Assembly: GCA_965279405.1 (NCBI GenBank)
Contig: OZ257157.1
Span: forward strand, 3,720,001 to 3,784,000
From: CBDDIP01 sp965279405
GTDB lineage: Bacteria; Actinomycetota; Acidimicrobiia; Acidimicrobiales; Ilumatobacteraceae
DNA length: 64,000 nucleotides
Direction: 5' to 3'
Position 1 is the stretch's first letter. Each line of letters opens with the position of its first letter. Shown here one piece after another: positions 29,601 to 37,489 of the stretch. Below the pieces are notes generated by a model. The model was given only the letters and a program-made list of their open reading frames with translations. It was not told where the DNA came from and did not search any database. The translations under genes were made by a program, and so were the position numbers.

Positions 29601-29885
29601 GTCAAGGTGGACAGATCGTTCGTCGACGGCCTCGGCGTGGATCCGCACGACACCGCGCTCGTCGCAGCGATCGTGGCGATGGCGTTCGCGCTCGATCTGG
29701 AGGTCACCGCCGAGGGCGTCGAGACCGACCGCCAGCTGCAGGGCCTTCGTGCGTTGAACGTGACGCGTGCCCAGGGCTTCCTGTTGGCGACACCGATGCC
29801 GGCGGACGCGATCGCCCGCCTGATCCTCGAGGACCATCGTTGGCCGGCGGTGACGGTCGCAGCGACAGGTGGTCGCCAGCTCTGA
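26634..29885 (+). CDS. Multi-PAS diguanylate cyclase/phosphodiesterase (GGDEF-EAL)
   Basis: 1,083-aa cytoplasmic sensor for cyclic di-GMP turnover. In order: about five PAS/PAC modules over residues ~10-640 (repeated signatures such as WIGTMTDIEDTKRLE, IGSSIDVTQRKAGE, VIAQDISQRLAAQ, GSLMDITDRV, MQLQDITARKKLE), a GGDEF domain with intact RLGGDEFVIV at ~720, and an EAL domain with intact SVEALLRWNHPGRG at ~847 and DDFGMGYSSLGYLKRFP. No membrane helix is seen, so input is probably a cytoplasmic ligand, redox or light signal read by PAS. Both catalytic motifs are intact. GTG start with GAGGA upstream. Confidence 0.94.
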   Translation: MSDDSGDDGVSLGNLAAIDDEFRLIAESIPHILWMSSPDGSAAFLNGEGWNYSGVGAAGEHASNWIEIIHPDDLDRVLSAWTEANRTHSRYSIECRIQRFDHEYRWHAFRARALCDPEGNVLRWIGTMTDIEDTKRLEAELRFQAELLGAVGHAIVAVDTDRRIIYWNTAAEEMYGWSAVEAVGRTSVEVLPRVESPDVEREVADAMRRGETWSGDYEIERRDGTRLAVLVTNRPMFGPDGRVVAVIGSSIDVTQRKAGEDAAQQLSAIVEGSGDAIFGVTDDGMVTSWNGAAERMFGYRAQDIVGRPVAVLAPPALLGEQIAVRQSLRHPGAHRRLETTRMHRDGTAVEVLLTASTTTDAHGRVSGLSVIAQDISQRLAAQRALELSRRRLADAQRTARIGSFEFDQVRNELVWSEEYYRVLGVDPGTSPSPALFLSFVFPEDREAVHAAWLDALIRARSFDIEFRVRRPVGDERWAHARGVPELDEDGHVVRLCGSLMDITDRVCADQVRRAAETRFEIGFEQSAIGAVISDMAGVPTRVNGAACAILGRPASMLVGRRWTEYSHPDDVPLGVAATAWFDDGHDTYADERRYVRPDGTVVWTSTNLTVVRDEHGTHQYISMQLQDITARKKLENELAHEAMHDSLTGLPNRALLIDRLVHGLAMSRRRGTPLGVMFVDIDQFKLINDTWGHGAGDDLLKHVAGQIELVVRPGDTVARLGGDEFVIVCDDVTVHEIEQIAGRLLAALAHPWQLGDEKVHITASVGIALADEASTPERLLRHSDAAMYRAKERGKGRVELFDDTLRSVSEQRWATASALHRALEHGEFEVHYQPVVDLLTGTMVSVEALLRWNHPGRGIVSPAEFIPLAEETGLVVPLGAWVLERACRDLVGWQQLDGAAAGMSVAVNLSVRQVLAPDIATLIEGVLRRTGLDAGRLCLELTESVFMGDVDYFARTLLSLKALGVSLSIDDFGMGYSSLGYLKRFPVDGVKVDRSFVDGLGVDPHDTALVAAIVAMAFALDLEVTAEGVETDRQLQGLRALNVTRAQGFLLATPMPADAIARLILEDHRWPAVTVAATGGRQL

Positions 29886-29904
29886 GCTGATCGGGCCGGT
29901 TGGT

Positions 29905-30474
29905 TCAGACGAAGTCGGCGCGCGCGACCACTGAGTCGGAGCCGTCGCGGATCTCGATCGCCCCGATGCGGTCGCGTAGCAGCGGGGCGTTGCAGCGGCA
30001 GTGGATCGGCAGGGTCGCGCCGACGAAGCCGCCGGCCGCCAGGGGTGCGCCATCGAGGTCGCGGTAGACCACCTGGAACGCCGTGCCAACCGGGAATCCC
30101 GTCGCATCCAGCAGCAGCTCGACGCCCCACGTGTGGTTGATCACCTTGCCGGCGACCGTCGATCCCTCGACGGTTGACGGACCCGAGCTGAACGTCAACG
30201 GCTCCGTCGGCGGTGACGGCGCTGCGGCGGGCGGGTCGTCGTGAGCGAGGTTGGCGCCGACGGTTCCTCCGACGGCGCCGATCGCGGCGGCCGCTCCCGA
30301 GATCAGCAGCGCGCGCCGCGAGGGCATGGCTCGGACGTTGCCCCGTCTGCCGGCCAGTTCGGCTTGGTGTCGGAGCGCCGCGGCGCGGACGGCTGCGATG
30401 CGCTCGAGTGGCGCTTCGGGCACGTCGTCGTCCATGGCGCCGGTGAGCTGGTTCAGCAGGTCGTCGTCGCTCAC
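29905..30474 (-). CDS. Membrane-anchored anti-sigma-factor-like protein
   Basis: 189-aa protein: a cytoplasmic N-terminus (~50 aa, helical), an Arg-Arg plus hydrophobic segment (SRRALLISGAAAAIGAVGG, one membrane helix or Tat-like signal), a Pro-rich linker and an extracytoplasmic beta domain. There it has paired Cys in HCRCN and the phrase VINHTWGVELLLDATGFPVG. Its gene overlaps the sigma factor gene by 4 nt and lies downstream of it, the usual sigma/anti-sigma arrangement. No zinc-type anti-sigma HxxxCxxC motif is seen, so the assignment rests on topology and context. Confidence 0.72.
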   Translation of the reverse strand: MSDDDLLNQLTGAMDDDVPEAPLERIAAVRAAALRHQAELAGRRGNVRAMPSRRALLISGAAAAIGAVGGTVGANLAHDDPPAAAPSPPTEPLTFSSGPSTVEGSTVAGKVINHTWGVELLLDATGFPVGTAFQVVYRDLDGAPLAAGGFVGATLPIHCRCNAPLLRDRIGAIEIRDGSDSVVARADFV

Positions 30475-31049
30475 GGCGACACCTCCCGCAAGCTGACGCG
30501 CAGCCGTCCCAGCGCGCGGGCCTGCGCCATGCGGATCGCGCCGGGTCGCTTGCCCAGCACCTTCGCGGTCGACTCGGTGTCCAGGCGGGCGACGACTCGA
30601 AGCCCCAGCAGCTCCTGATCGTCGAAGGGCAGCTCGGCGAACGCGGCGCGCACGGCGCTGGCCTCGGCCGCGGCGACCATGCGGTCCGTCGGCTCGGGCG
30701 CGGCCGGCTCGACCGCTGCCGGAACTGCTCGGTGCCGTTGGCCGGCTCGGTACATCTCGTTGATCACGTTGCGTTCGATGCCCATCAGCCAGGCGATGAG
30801 CCCGCCCGGGCCCGATCGGTAGCGTGCCACGGCCGACATGGCGCGCACCATTGTTTCGCTGACGGCGTCTTCCGCTTGATCCGCGGTCGCCAGTCGGGCA
30901 CGAGCGAAACGCCAGAGGGGTGGTCGGCTGCCGGTGTACAGCGCCTCCCAGGCATCCGGATCCATCCGCTGGAGCTCATCGAGCGACGGGAGTCGGAGCG
31001 CGGTTCCTGCGTCCTCGTGCGCGGTCGTCAAATCGCCACGTGACTCCAT
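30471..31049 (-). CDS. RNA polymerase sigma factor, sigma-70/ECF family
   Basis: 192-aa ECF-type sigma factor. Region 2: LWRFARARLATADQAEDAVSE (the 2.1-2.2 core), then IAWLMGIERNVINEMYR. Region 4: FAELPFDDQELLGLRVVARL followed by the helix-turn-helix STAKVLGKRPGAIRMAQARAL. The ATG at 31049 follows AGGGGTG; longer in-frame sequence upstream overlaps the divergent gene and is not coding. It overlaps the putative anti-sigma gene by 4 nt. A GTTCGG-N3-CCGAAC dyad (31058-31072) lies 9 bp upstream of the start. Confidence 0.9.
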   Translation of the reverse strand: MESRGDLTTAHEDAGTALRLPSLDELQRMDPDAWEALYTGSRPPLWRFARARLATADQAEDAVSETMVRAMSAVARYRSGPGGLIAWLMGIERNVINEMYRAGQRHRAVPAAVEPAAPEPTDRMVAAAEASAVRAAFAELPFDDQELLGLRVVARLDTESTAKVLGKRPGAIRMAQARALGRLRVSLREVSP

Positions 31050-31057
31050 GCACCCCT

Positions 31058-31072
31058 GTTCGGTCGCCGAAC
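31058..31072. promoter_or_regulatory. GTTCGG-N3-CCGAAC inverted repeat upstream of the sigma gene
   Basis: A perfect 6-3-6 dyad 9 bp from the sigma-factor ATG, in the 147-bp region between divergent genes. The same region has the palindrome ATGTCGACAT at 31115-31124. They may be operators or, in RNA, a small hairpin near the ribosome-binding site. Confidence 0.35.
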
Positions 31073-31196
31073 CCGTTCCGGATTTTCCGACGGTGATTTG
31101 TGACGCGGCGACTGATGTCGACATGGAGGGGCAACCGCACCAGATCCGTCTGGCCCTGTCGGGTGAGCGCCTCGCCGCCCGAGATCGGAGACCACC

Positions 31197-33881
31197 ATGC
31201 AGTTCCGCCGAAAGATCGCCATCCCCATCGCCGCCTGTTCGCTCGGGCTCGGCGTCGGCCTGGCCACGTCGAGCCCGGTGGGCGCGGCCGTGTCCGGTGG
31301 ACCCGTGCTCGCGCTGACCGCAACCAACTCGCTGATCGGCTTCAACGCCGCAACGCCCGGCACGTTGACGCAGACGACCCCGATCACGGGCCTGCAGGTC
31401 GGCGAGACGATCGTCGGCATCGACGTCCGCCCAGCAACCGGCGAGCTCTTCGCTGTCGGGGTCACCGGGACCACCGGCCGGATGTACACCATCAACACCA
31501 CGAACGGTGTGGCGACCCTGATCGGTTCGCCGTTCTCGACGACGCTGCCCGCCGGTGGCACGTGGTCCGTCGACTTCAACCCCACCGTCGACCGGATCCG
31601 CTTCGTCCACTCCGGTGGCACCAACCTGCGGCTCAACCCGCTGAACGGAGCGCTCGCGGCGACCGACACCACGGTCGTCCCGGCGCGTCCGGCGGCGCTG
31701 TCCTACGACCGCTCGACGTCGCCCGCCCCGGCGGCGACGACGTTGTTCGCCATCGACGACGTGGCCGACACCCTGAACCTGATCGGCGGGCTCAACGGAA
31801 CGCCATCGCCCAACACGGGTGCGACCACCGTGGTCGGCGCGCTCGGTGTCGACGTCGGGTCCAGCGTCGGCTTCGACATCGCGCCGCAGGGCGACGCGCT
31901 GGCAACGTTCGGCGTGGGCGGCACGTTCGGCCTGTACACCGTGAACCTCACCACCGGTGCGGCCACCCTGGTCGGCGCCGTCGGTGCCGGCAGCGTGGAG
32001 GTGCGCGACATCGCCCTGCCCCGCCCGCCCGTCGGGCCGTTGCTCGGCCTCAGCGACGACAACGCGATCGTCAGCTTCAACGCGGCGACGCCGGGGACGG
32101 TCGCGACTATCCCGATCACCGGTCTGCAACCGACCGAGTCGATTGTCGGCTTCGACGTCCGCCCGGCCACCGGTGAGCTCATCGGCGTCGGTCTCGTCGG
32201 CACCACCGGTCGCATCTACCGCATCGACCCGACGACGGGTGCGGCAACGCAGATCGGCGCGGCGACCTTTGCCATCACCGCCACGGCGCCGACGTGGTCC
32301 GTCGACTTCAACCCGACCGTCGATCGCATCCGCTTCACCAACTCGCTCGGCGACAGCTACCGGCTGAACCCGGTGAACGGTGCGCTCGCCGCCACCGACA
32401 CGGACATCGCACCGGCCAAGTCGTCCGCGGTGGCCTACGACCGTCCGATCGCGACCACCGCGGCGACGACCCTCTTCGCCATCGACGACGTGGCCGAGAC
32501 GTTGAACACCGTCGGCGGAGCGGACGGGGTTCCATCACCGAACCTCGGGGCGACGACAGCTCGTGGCCCGCTCGGCGTCGTCACCGACAGCGACGAGGTC
32601 GGCTTCGACATCTCCCCGTTCGGTCAGGCGCTGGCGACGCTCAGCGTCGGCGGCAGCACGGGTCTGTACACCGTGAACCTCGCTTCCGGCACGGCCGAGC
32701 TGGTCGGCGCGATCGGGGCCGGCACGACCGACCTCATCGACCTGACCTTCCCGGCCAACGTCGTCGCCGGTGCGTCGCAGTTCACTGCGGTCGCGCCGAC
32801 CCGCGTCCTCGACACGCGCAACGGGAGCAAGCCCGCCGCAGGGGCGACGACCGACGTCCAGATCACTGGACTCGCCGGCGTTCCGGCCAACGCCACCGCG
32901 ATCGTGCTCAACACGACGGGCACGGAAGCAGGGGCAGCCGGGTTCGTCACCGTCTACCCGACCGGCGACGCCCAGCCGCTCGTGTCGAACCACAACCTCG
33001 TGACGGGCCAGACGCGCGCCAACCTGGTCACGGTCAAGCTCGGTGCCGGTGGCAAGGTCACGTTCTTCAACGAGCGCAGCACGCATCTCATCGCCGATGT
33101 GCTCGGGTACTACGCGCCGGCCACCGGTCCCGCCGGCCGGTTCACGTCGCTCGCACCTGGCCGGCTGATCGACACCCGTGACACAGCCGCCAAGGTGGCT
33201 GCGAACGGCACGTTGATCGTCCCGGTCCTCGGGCAGAAGGGCGTGCCGGCAACCGGCGTCTCGGCGGTGCTCGTGAACGTGACGGGTACCGAAGCATCGG
33301 CGCCGGGCTTCCTCACGGCGTTCGCGTCGGGCACTACGCGACCGGGCACGTCGAACCTGAACCTGGAGCGGGCGACCGCAACGGCCAGCAACCTGGCCAT
33401 CGTCCCGGTCGGAGCCGACGGAGCCATCGCCGTGTACAGCCAGAGCGGTGCACACGTCGTGGTCGACGTCGCCGGCTGGTTCGGTGATGCCACGGCCAAG
33501 GGTGGGTACTCCGGGTTGTTCGTGCCGGTCGCGCCGACACGGGTGCTCGACACCCGCTCCGGCCTCGGTGCGCCGATGGCCGCCCTGCCGGTGAGCGGCT
33601 CGATCGACGTGACGCTGGCCGGTGTCGGCGGCGTCCCGGCGTTCGGTGCCGCAGCCGTGGTGATCAACGTCACCGCGACCGAGTCACCGCAGCGCGGCTT
33701 CGTCACGGTGTATCCGACGGGTGGCTCGCTGCCGCTGGCCTCGAGCCTCAACGTGGACGTGGCCGGCCAGTCGACCCCGAACCTGGTCGGATCACGGCTC
33801 GGCACCGCCGGCAAGGTGACGATGTTCGATCAGGCGGGCGGTCAGCTGATCGCCGACATCTTCGGCTGGTACACCAGCTGA
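31197..33881 (+). CDS. Large secreted protein with two DUF4394-type domains and three repeat domains
   Basis: 894-aa exported protein. Signal peptide MQFRRKIAIPIAACSLGLGV, cleaved around residue 30. Residues ~35-280 and ~280-520 are two tandem copies of a DUF4394-type propeller-like domain (shared GIDVRPATGEL/GFDVRPATGEL, WSVDFNPTVDRIRF, FAIDDVADTLN/FAIDDVAETLN). Residues ~525-894 hold three copies of a ~120-aa domain found in actinobacterial surface proteins (TRVLDTRNGS..., ending HLIADVLGYY, HVVVDVAGWF, QLIADIFGWY). No anchor is seen, so it is probably released or held non-covalently. It is divergent from a sigma/anti-sigma pair that may control it. Function unknown. Confidence 0.88.
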   Translation: MQFRRKIAIPIAACSLGLGVGLATSSPVGAAVSGGPVLALTATNSLIGFNAATPGTLTQTTPITGLQVGETIVGIDVRPATGELFAVGVTGTTGRMYTINTTNGVATLIGSPFSTTLPAGGTWSVDFNPTVDRIRFVHSGGTNLRLNPLNGALAATDTTVVPARPAALSYDRSTSPAPAATTLFAIDDVADTLNLIGGLNGTPSPNTGATTVVGALGVDVGSSVGFDIAPQGDALATFGVGGTFGLYTVNLTTGAATLVGAVGAGSVEVRDIALPRPPVGPLLGLSDDNAIVSFNAATPGTVATIPITGLQPTESIVGFDVRPATGELIGVGLVGTTGRIYRIDPTTGAATQIGAATFAITATAPTWSVDFNPTVDRIRFTNSLGDSYRLNPVNGALAATDTDIAPAKSSAVAYDRPIATTAATTLFAIDDVAETLNTVGGADGVPSPNLGATTARGPLGVVTDSDEVGFDISPFGQALATLSVGGSTGLYTVNLASGTAELVGAIGAGTTDLIDLTFPANVVAGASQFTAVAPTRVLDTRNGSKPAAGATTDVQITGLAGVPANATAIVLNTTGTEAGAAGFVTVYPTGDAQPLVSNHNLVTGQTRANLVTVKLGAGGKVTFFNERSTHLIADVLGYYAPATGPAGRFTSLAPGRLIDTRDTAAKVAANGTLIVPVLGQKGVPATGVSAVLVNVTGTEASAPGFLTAFASGTTRPGTSNLNLERATATASNLAIVPVGADGAIAVYSQSGAHVVVDVAGWFGDATAKGGYSGLFVPVAPTRVLDTRSGLGAPMAALPVSGSIDVTLAGVGGVPAFGAAAVVINVTATESPQRGFVTVYPTGGSLPLASSLNVDVAGQSTPNLVGSRLGTAGKVTMFDQAGGQLIADIFGWYTS

Positions 33882-33892
33882 CGACCCCGACT

Positions 33893-33933
33893 CGATGAGG
33901 GATGAGTGGCCATGCACCGCTCATCCCTCGTCG
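33893..33933. terminator. Bidirectional terminator between convergent genes
   Basis: A 17-bp stem with two G-U pairs (core GAGGGATGAG with its complement) and a 7-nt loop. It begins 11 bp after the stop of the secreted protein and extends into the last codons of the Hsp70-like gene on the other strand. Confidence 0.7.
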
Positions 33934-35825
33934 GCGGTGGCGTGGGTGGACGTGATCGCATAGCGGTCGCGGATCCAGAACGCTCCGGCGACGAGGACGA
34001 TGATCAACGCGAGCCGCAACGTGATGTCGGCGTGGTGCGAGATCACGATGCCGAGATCACCGGACGGTTCCGGTTCGACGACTCGCTGATGCACGATCCC
34101 TGACCCGAAGCGCTGCTGCAGCTCGGGGGTGATGACGTAGCTGACGATGACCATCGCCAGCGACACCAACGCCGGCAGCAGCGGCTCCGTCGCCCACTTC
34201 GGCCAGGCGCGGGAGCGGATCGCCATCGCGGCGGCACCCACGAACGCGAGCAGCAGCGCACGCTGCGCCACCGACTCGAACTTCGCGCCGTTCGGGCGGG
34301 CGACCAGCGACGTGAAGATCGGGATCGACACGAGGAGGACCGTCGCGCACAGGCCGACGACGGCAGCTGCGAGCGAACGAGCCCGAGTCCAGTGGAGGCG
34401 ATCGCGCAGCGGATCGACCAGCAGGTCGGCGGCGATGGCGATCGCCGACGCGGTCGCCAGCAGGAAGGCGATCGTCGCCACCCAACCGATGGTCGTGTCG
34501 CCGGGGCGGCTCAAGGAGCACTCACCACCGAATCGGCAGTCGAGGCCCCAGTCGACGTTGAACAGGTTGCTGATCGCGAGGAGCGACAGCACGCCCATCA
34601 GCACCGAGGCACCGGACGTCAACGCGGCCCGGCGCAACGACCCGGGAGCTCTGGTCGTCGTCAGCGGGCTCGGCGCAGGCGCGGCTGGGGTCGGCGCTTG
34701 CGGTCGTGGTGGCGGTGGTGCGACCAGCGGGGGAGTGGACAACGTCGGCGGTGGTGGCGGAACCTCGAGCGCGGCGAGGCGCGCCGCGCCGAGTGCCACG
34801 GCGTGCTCGGCGTCGACGTTCTCGGCGACCGGTCGGCGGGTTTCGATGGCCACGCGCTCGCGGATCATCGGGATGCGGGACGATCCACCCACGAGGAGGA
34901 CGCGTCCGATGTCATCGAGTGTCACGCCGGCGTCGTCGAGCGCGCGACGCAACGCCACGAAGGTCTCGGGGATGCGCGGGTAGATGAGCTTCTCGAAGTC
35001 CTTGCGCGACAGGTGCACCTGTTGGTTCATGCCGGGGACGAAGACCGGGATCACGGCGTCGACATCGGAGGAGAGCCCTTCCTTGGCGTCGCGGCAGTCC
35101 TGACGGAGCCGAGCCAAGGCCGCCAGCGTCGACTCGTCGGTCATGTCGAGCTGCCCGAGCGCGCCGCCGACCGCGTCGTCGACGTGCTGCAGGATCGAGA
35201 CGTCGAAGTCGCTCCCGCCGAGGTGCTCCACGCCGACGGGCGTGCCGACGATGCGAAAGCGTCGATCGACGAAGCGCAGCAGTGCGATGTCGAACGTTCC
35301 GCCACCGAAGTCGTAGACGGCGATCAGCTCGCCGTCGGCCACGGTGGCCCCCGCCGCGAACTGTTCGGCCGCAGCCTCCGGTTCGACGATCAAGGTGGCG
35401 GTGGTCAGGCCGGCTTCCTTCGCTGCTGACGCCAACGCCTCGATGCGGTAGGCGCCGTACGACGCCGGGTGCGTGATGACGACGGAGGACGGCGGCCCGC
35501 CCATCCGGCGGACGACCTGTTCGTTGATGTGGCGAAGCAGCAGCGAGGTCAGCGTCTGCGCCGAGTACGGCGTCCCGCCGAGGACCAACGGCGTCGGATC
35601 GCCGAGGCGGCGCTTGAACTCGCGAGCGACCCGAGTCGGTTCGACCATCCCGCGCGACACGGCTGCGTCACCGAAGAGGAGCAGACCATCGGCGCGGGCG
35701 ACCACCACCGAGGGCATCGATGCAGTGCGTCCGCCGAGCCCGATCAGTTCGACGAGTCCGTCGGCGGTGCACACAGCCGCGGCACTGAACGTGGTGCCGA
35801 CGTCGATGCCGAGCGCGTACTTCAC
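33921..35825 (-). CDS. Hsp70-like ATPase with a C-terminal membrane domain
   Basis: 634-aa protein. Residues ~1-350 form an actin-type Hsp70 ATPase: phosphate-1 GIDVGTTFSAAAV, phosphate-2 AVYDFGGGTFDIALLRF (~residue 165), and adenosine motif LLVGGSSRIPMIRERV (~310). Instead of the beta-sandwich substrate-binding domain of DnaK there is a Pro-rich linker (~360-400) and about five to six membrane helices (SGASVLMGVLSLLAISN; IGWVATIAFLLATASAIAI; AAVVGLCATVLLVSIPIF; ALVSLAMVIVSYVI; LALIIVLVAGAFWI). It is thus a membrane-tethered ATPase rather than a classical chaperone. GTG start 35825 has AGGGGAGGG upstream. No DnaJ or GrpE gene is near. Confidence 0.88.
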   Translation of the reverse strand: MKYALGIDVGTTFSAAAVCTADGLVELIGLGGRTASMPSVVVARADGLLLFGDAAVSRGMVEPTRVAREFKRRLGDPTPLVLGGTPYSAQTLTSLLLRHINEQVVRRMGGPPSSVVITHPASYGAYRIEALASAAKEAGLTTATLIVEPEAAAEQFAAGATVADGELIAVYDFGGGTFDIALLRFVDRRFRIVGTPVGVEHLGGSDFDVSILQHVDDAVGGALGQLDMTDESTLAALARLRQDCRDAKEGLSSDVDAVIPVFVPGMNQQVHLSRKDFEKLIYPRIPETFVALRRALDDAGVTLDDIGRVLLVGGSSRIPMIRERVAIETRRPVAENVDAEHAVALGAARLAALEVPPPPPTLSTPPLVAPPPPRPQAPTPAAPAPSPLTTTRAPGSLRRAALTSGASVLMGVLSLLAISNLFNVDWGLDCRFGGECSLSRPGDTTIGWVATIAFLLATASAIAIAADLLVDPLRDRLHWTRARSLAAAVVGLCATVLLVSIPIFTSLVARPNGAKFESVAQRALLLAFVGAAAMAIRSRAWPKWATEPLLPALVSLAMVIVSYVITPELQQRFGSGIVHQRVVEPEPSGDLGIVISHHADITLRLALIIVLVAGAFWIRDRYAITSTHATADEG

Positions 35826-35911
35826 GTCCCTCCCCTGATCCGTCGTTCGGGAGACAGTAGCGGGGAGCAGACTCACGGACACTCGACGCGACGTCGGTAC
35901 ATTCGTCACTC

Positions 35912-37456
35912 GTGTCCGACGACTTCTCCCAGCGGCTGGAAGCCGCGACCGAGCTGCTCGAGGCGATCGTTGCCGATCGATCCCTGCTCTCCGACGTCAC
36001 GCTCGCCGAGCGCACCCGGCTGCTGGCCGCTGCCGGCGACGTGTACGAGCCCGACGTCGAGGCCCGCCGCCGGCAGATCAAGGCGCAGCGGCGAGAGGAC
36101 AAAGCGGCCCGGGCCGAGCGGCACCAGGGCACGCTCGCCGAGGCGGGCATCCGCGCGCTGCGTTCGAAGCCGGTGTTCACGACCCCGAACGTGTTCCCGC
36201 CGATCGGTGTCGGGCCCGACGAGATCGACGCCCCGGAGTCGATCACCGCGGGTCGCGAGTCGAGCCAGCGGCTGCACTGCTACATCTGCAAGCGGGACTA
36301 CTCGCAGATCCACGACTTCTACGACCAGCTCTGCCCCGAGTGCGCGGCGTTCAACTACGCCAAGCGCGGGGAGACCGCAGACCTCCGCGGTCGGGTCGCG
36401 CTCCTCACCGGCGGACGGGTGAAGATCGGCTACCAGGCGGGCATCAAGCTGCTCCGCGCTGGCGCCCGTGTGATCGTCACCACTCGATTCCCACGCGACT
36501 CCGCGGCGCGATACGCGCAGGAGGCCGACTTTGCCGAGTGGGGCGACCGTTTGGAGATCTACGGGCTCGACCTGCGCCACACGCCGAGCGTCGAGGGGTT
36601 CTGCCACCACCTGATGGAGACCTACGAGCGGCTGGACTTCATCGTCAACAACGCGTGCCAGACGGTTCGCCGCCCTCCCGGGTTCTACGCGCACATGATG
36701 GACACCGAGTCGTCGGCGCTCGACGAGCTCCCGGCTGCGGTGCAGCGCCTCGTCGGCGGCTACGAGGGGCTGCGCGGCTACGACATGCTCCCGTCGGCGG
36801 AGCCGGGCCAACGAGAGCTGGCTCCGATCGCGGCGGACTCGCTCATCGGGTTGACGCGTGCGGCGGAGCTGTCGCAAGCGCCGCTGCTTCCCGAGGACCA
36901 CGACGCACGCGGTCACCTGTTCCCGACCGGTGTGCTCGACCAGGACCTGCAACAGGTCGACCTCCGCGACCGCAACTCGTGGCGCTTGACGTTGGCCGAG
37001 GTGTCGTCGGTGGAGCTGCTCGAGACGCAGTTGGTCAACGCCGTGGCGCCCTTCGTCCTCAACGCTCGACTGAAGCCGCTGATGCTGAGAAGTGGGGCAC
37101 GCGACCTCCACATCGTCAACGTCTCGGCGGTCGAAGGGCAGTTCTACCGGCGGATGAAGACCACACGTCATCCGCACACGAACATGGCGAAGGCAGCCCT
37201 GAACATGATGACCCGCACGTCAGCGGCCGATTACCACGCCGACGGGATCCACATGAACAGCGTCGACACAGGGTGGGTGAGCGACGAGGACCCGGTGCAC
37301 ATCGCCGAGCGCAAACGGACGCAGCACCACTTCCACCCGCCGCTCGACATCGTCGACGGAGCGGCTCGCATCGTCGATCCGATCATCGACGGGATCAACA
37401 CGTCCACACACGTGTGGGGCAAGTTCCTGAAGGACTACCGGCCCACCGACTGGTAG
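35912..37456 (+). CDS. Short-chain dehydrogenase-like protein with an N-terminal zinc-ribbon extension
   Basis: 514-aa protein. Residues ~1-110 are a charged helical region; ~120-150 hold two Cys pairs (CYIC and CPEC) that look like a zinc ribbon; from ~155 there is a Rossmann SDR domain (VALLTGGRVKIGYQAGIKLL, LDFIVNNACQTVRR). The usual YxxxK is replaced: the active-site region reads HPHTNMAKAALNMMTRTSA, so Lys is kept but the Tyr position is Thr. The Ser region VNVSAVEGQFY is present. Closely similar wording occurs in a eukaryote/bacterial SDR subfamily, so this is a family trait rather than decay. Substrate unknown. GTG start. Confidence 0.85.
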   Translation: MSDDFSQRLEAATELLEAIVADRSLLSDVTLAERTRLLAAAGDVYEPDVEARRRQIKAQRREDKAARAERHQGTLAEAGIRALRSKPVFTTPNVFPPIGVGPDEIDAPESITAGRESSQRLHCYICKRDYSQIHDFYDQLCPECAAFNYAKRGETADLRGRVALLTGGRVKIGYQAGIKLLRAGARVIVTTRFPRDSAARYAQEADFAEWGDRLEIYGLDLRHTPSVEGFCHHLMETYERLDFIVNNACQTVRRPPGFYAHMMDTESSALDELPAAVQRLVGGYEGLRGYDMLPSAEPGQRELAPIAADSLIGLTRAAELSQAPLLPEDHDARGHLFPTGVLDQDLQQVDLRDRNSWRLTLAEVSSVELLETQLVNAVAPFVLNARLKPLMLRSGARDLHIVNVSAVEGQFYRRMKTTRHPHTNMAKAALNMMTRTSAADYHADGIHMNSVDTGWVSDEDPVHIAERKRTQHHFHPPLDIVDGAARIVDPIIDGINTSTHVWGKFLKDYRPTDW

Positions 37457-37468
37457 TCAGTGGGCCGG
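37438..37468. terminator. Terminator at the end of the SDR gene (convergent pair)
   Basis: CCGGCCCAC (37438-37446) pairs with GTGGGCCGG (37460-37468), continued by GACT/AGTC with a GGT loop. It overlaps the last codons of the SDR gene and precedes the end of the convergent DUF2383 gene. Confidence 0.65.
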
Positions 37469-37489
37469 CGGTCGATCTGGGGACAGCCG

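Noticed and set aside
27378..30107. 909-aa open frame on the minus strand
   Set aside because: Shadow of the multi-PAS GGDEF-EAL gene; no recognisable domain.
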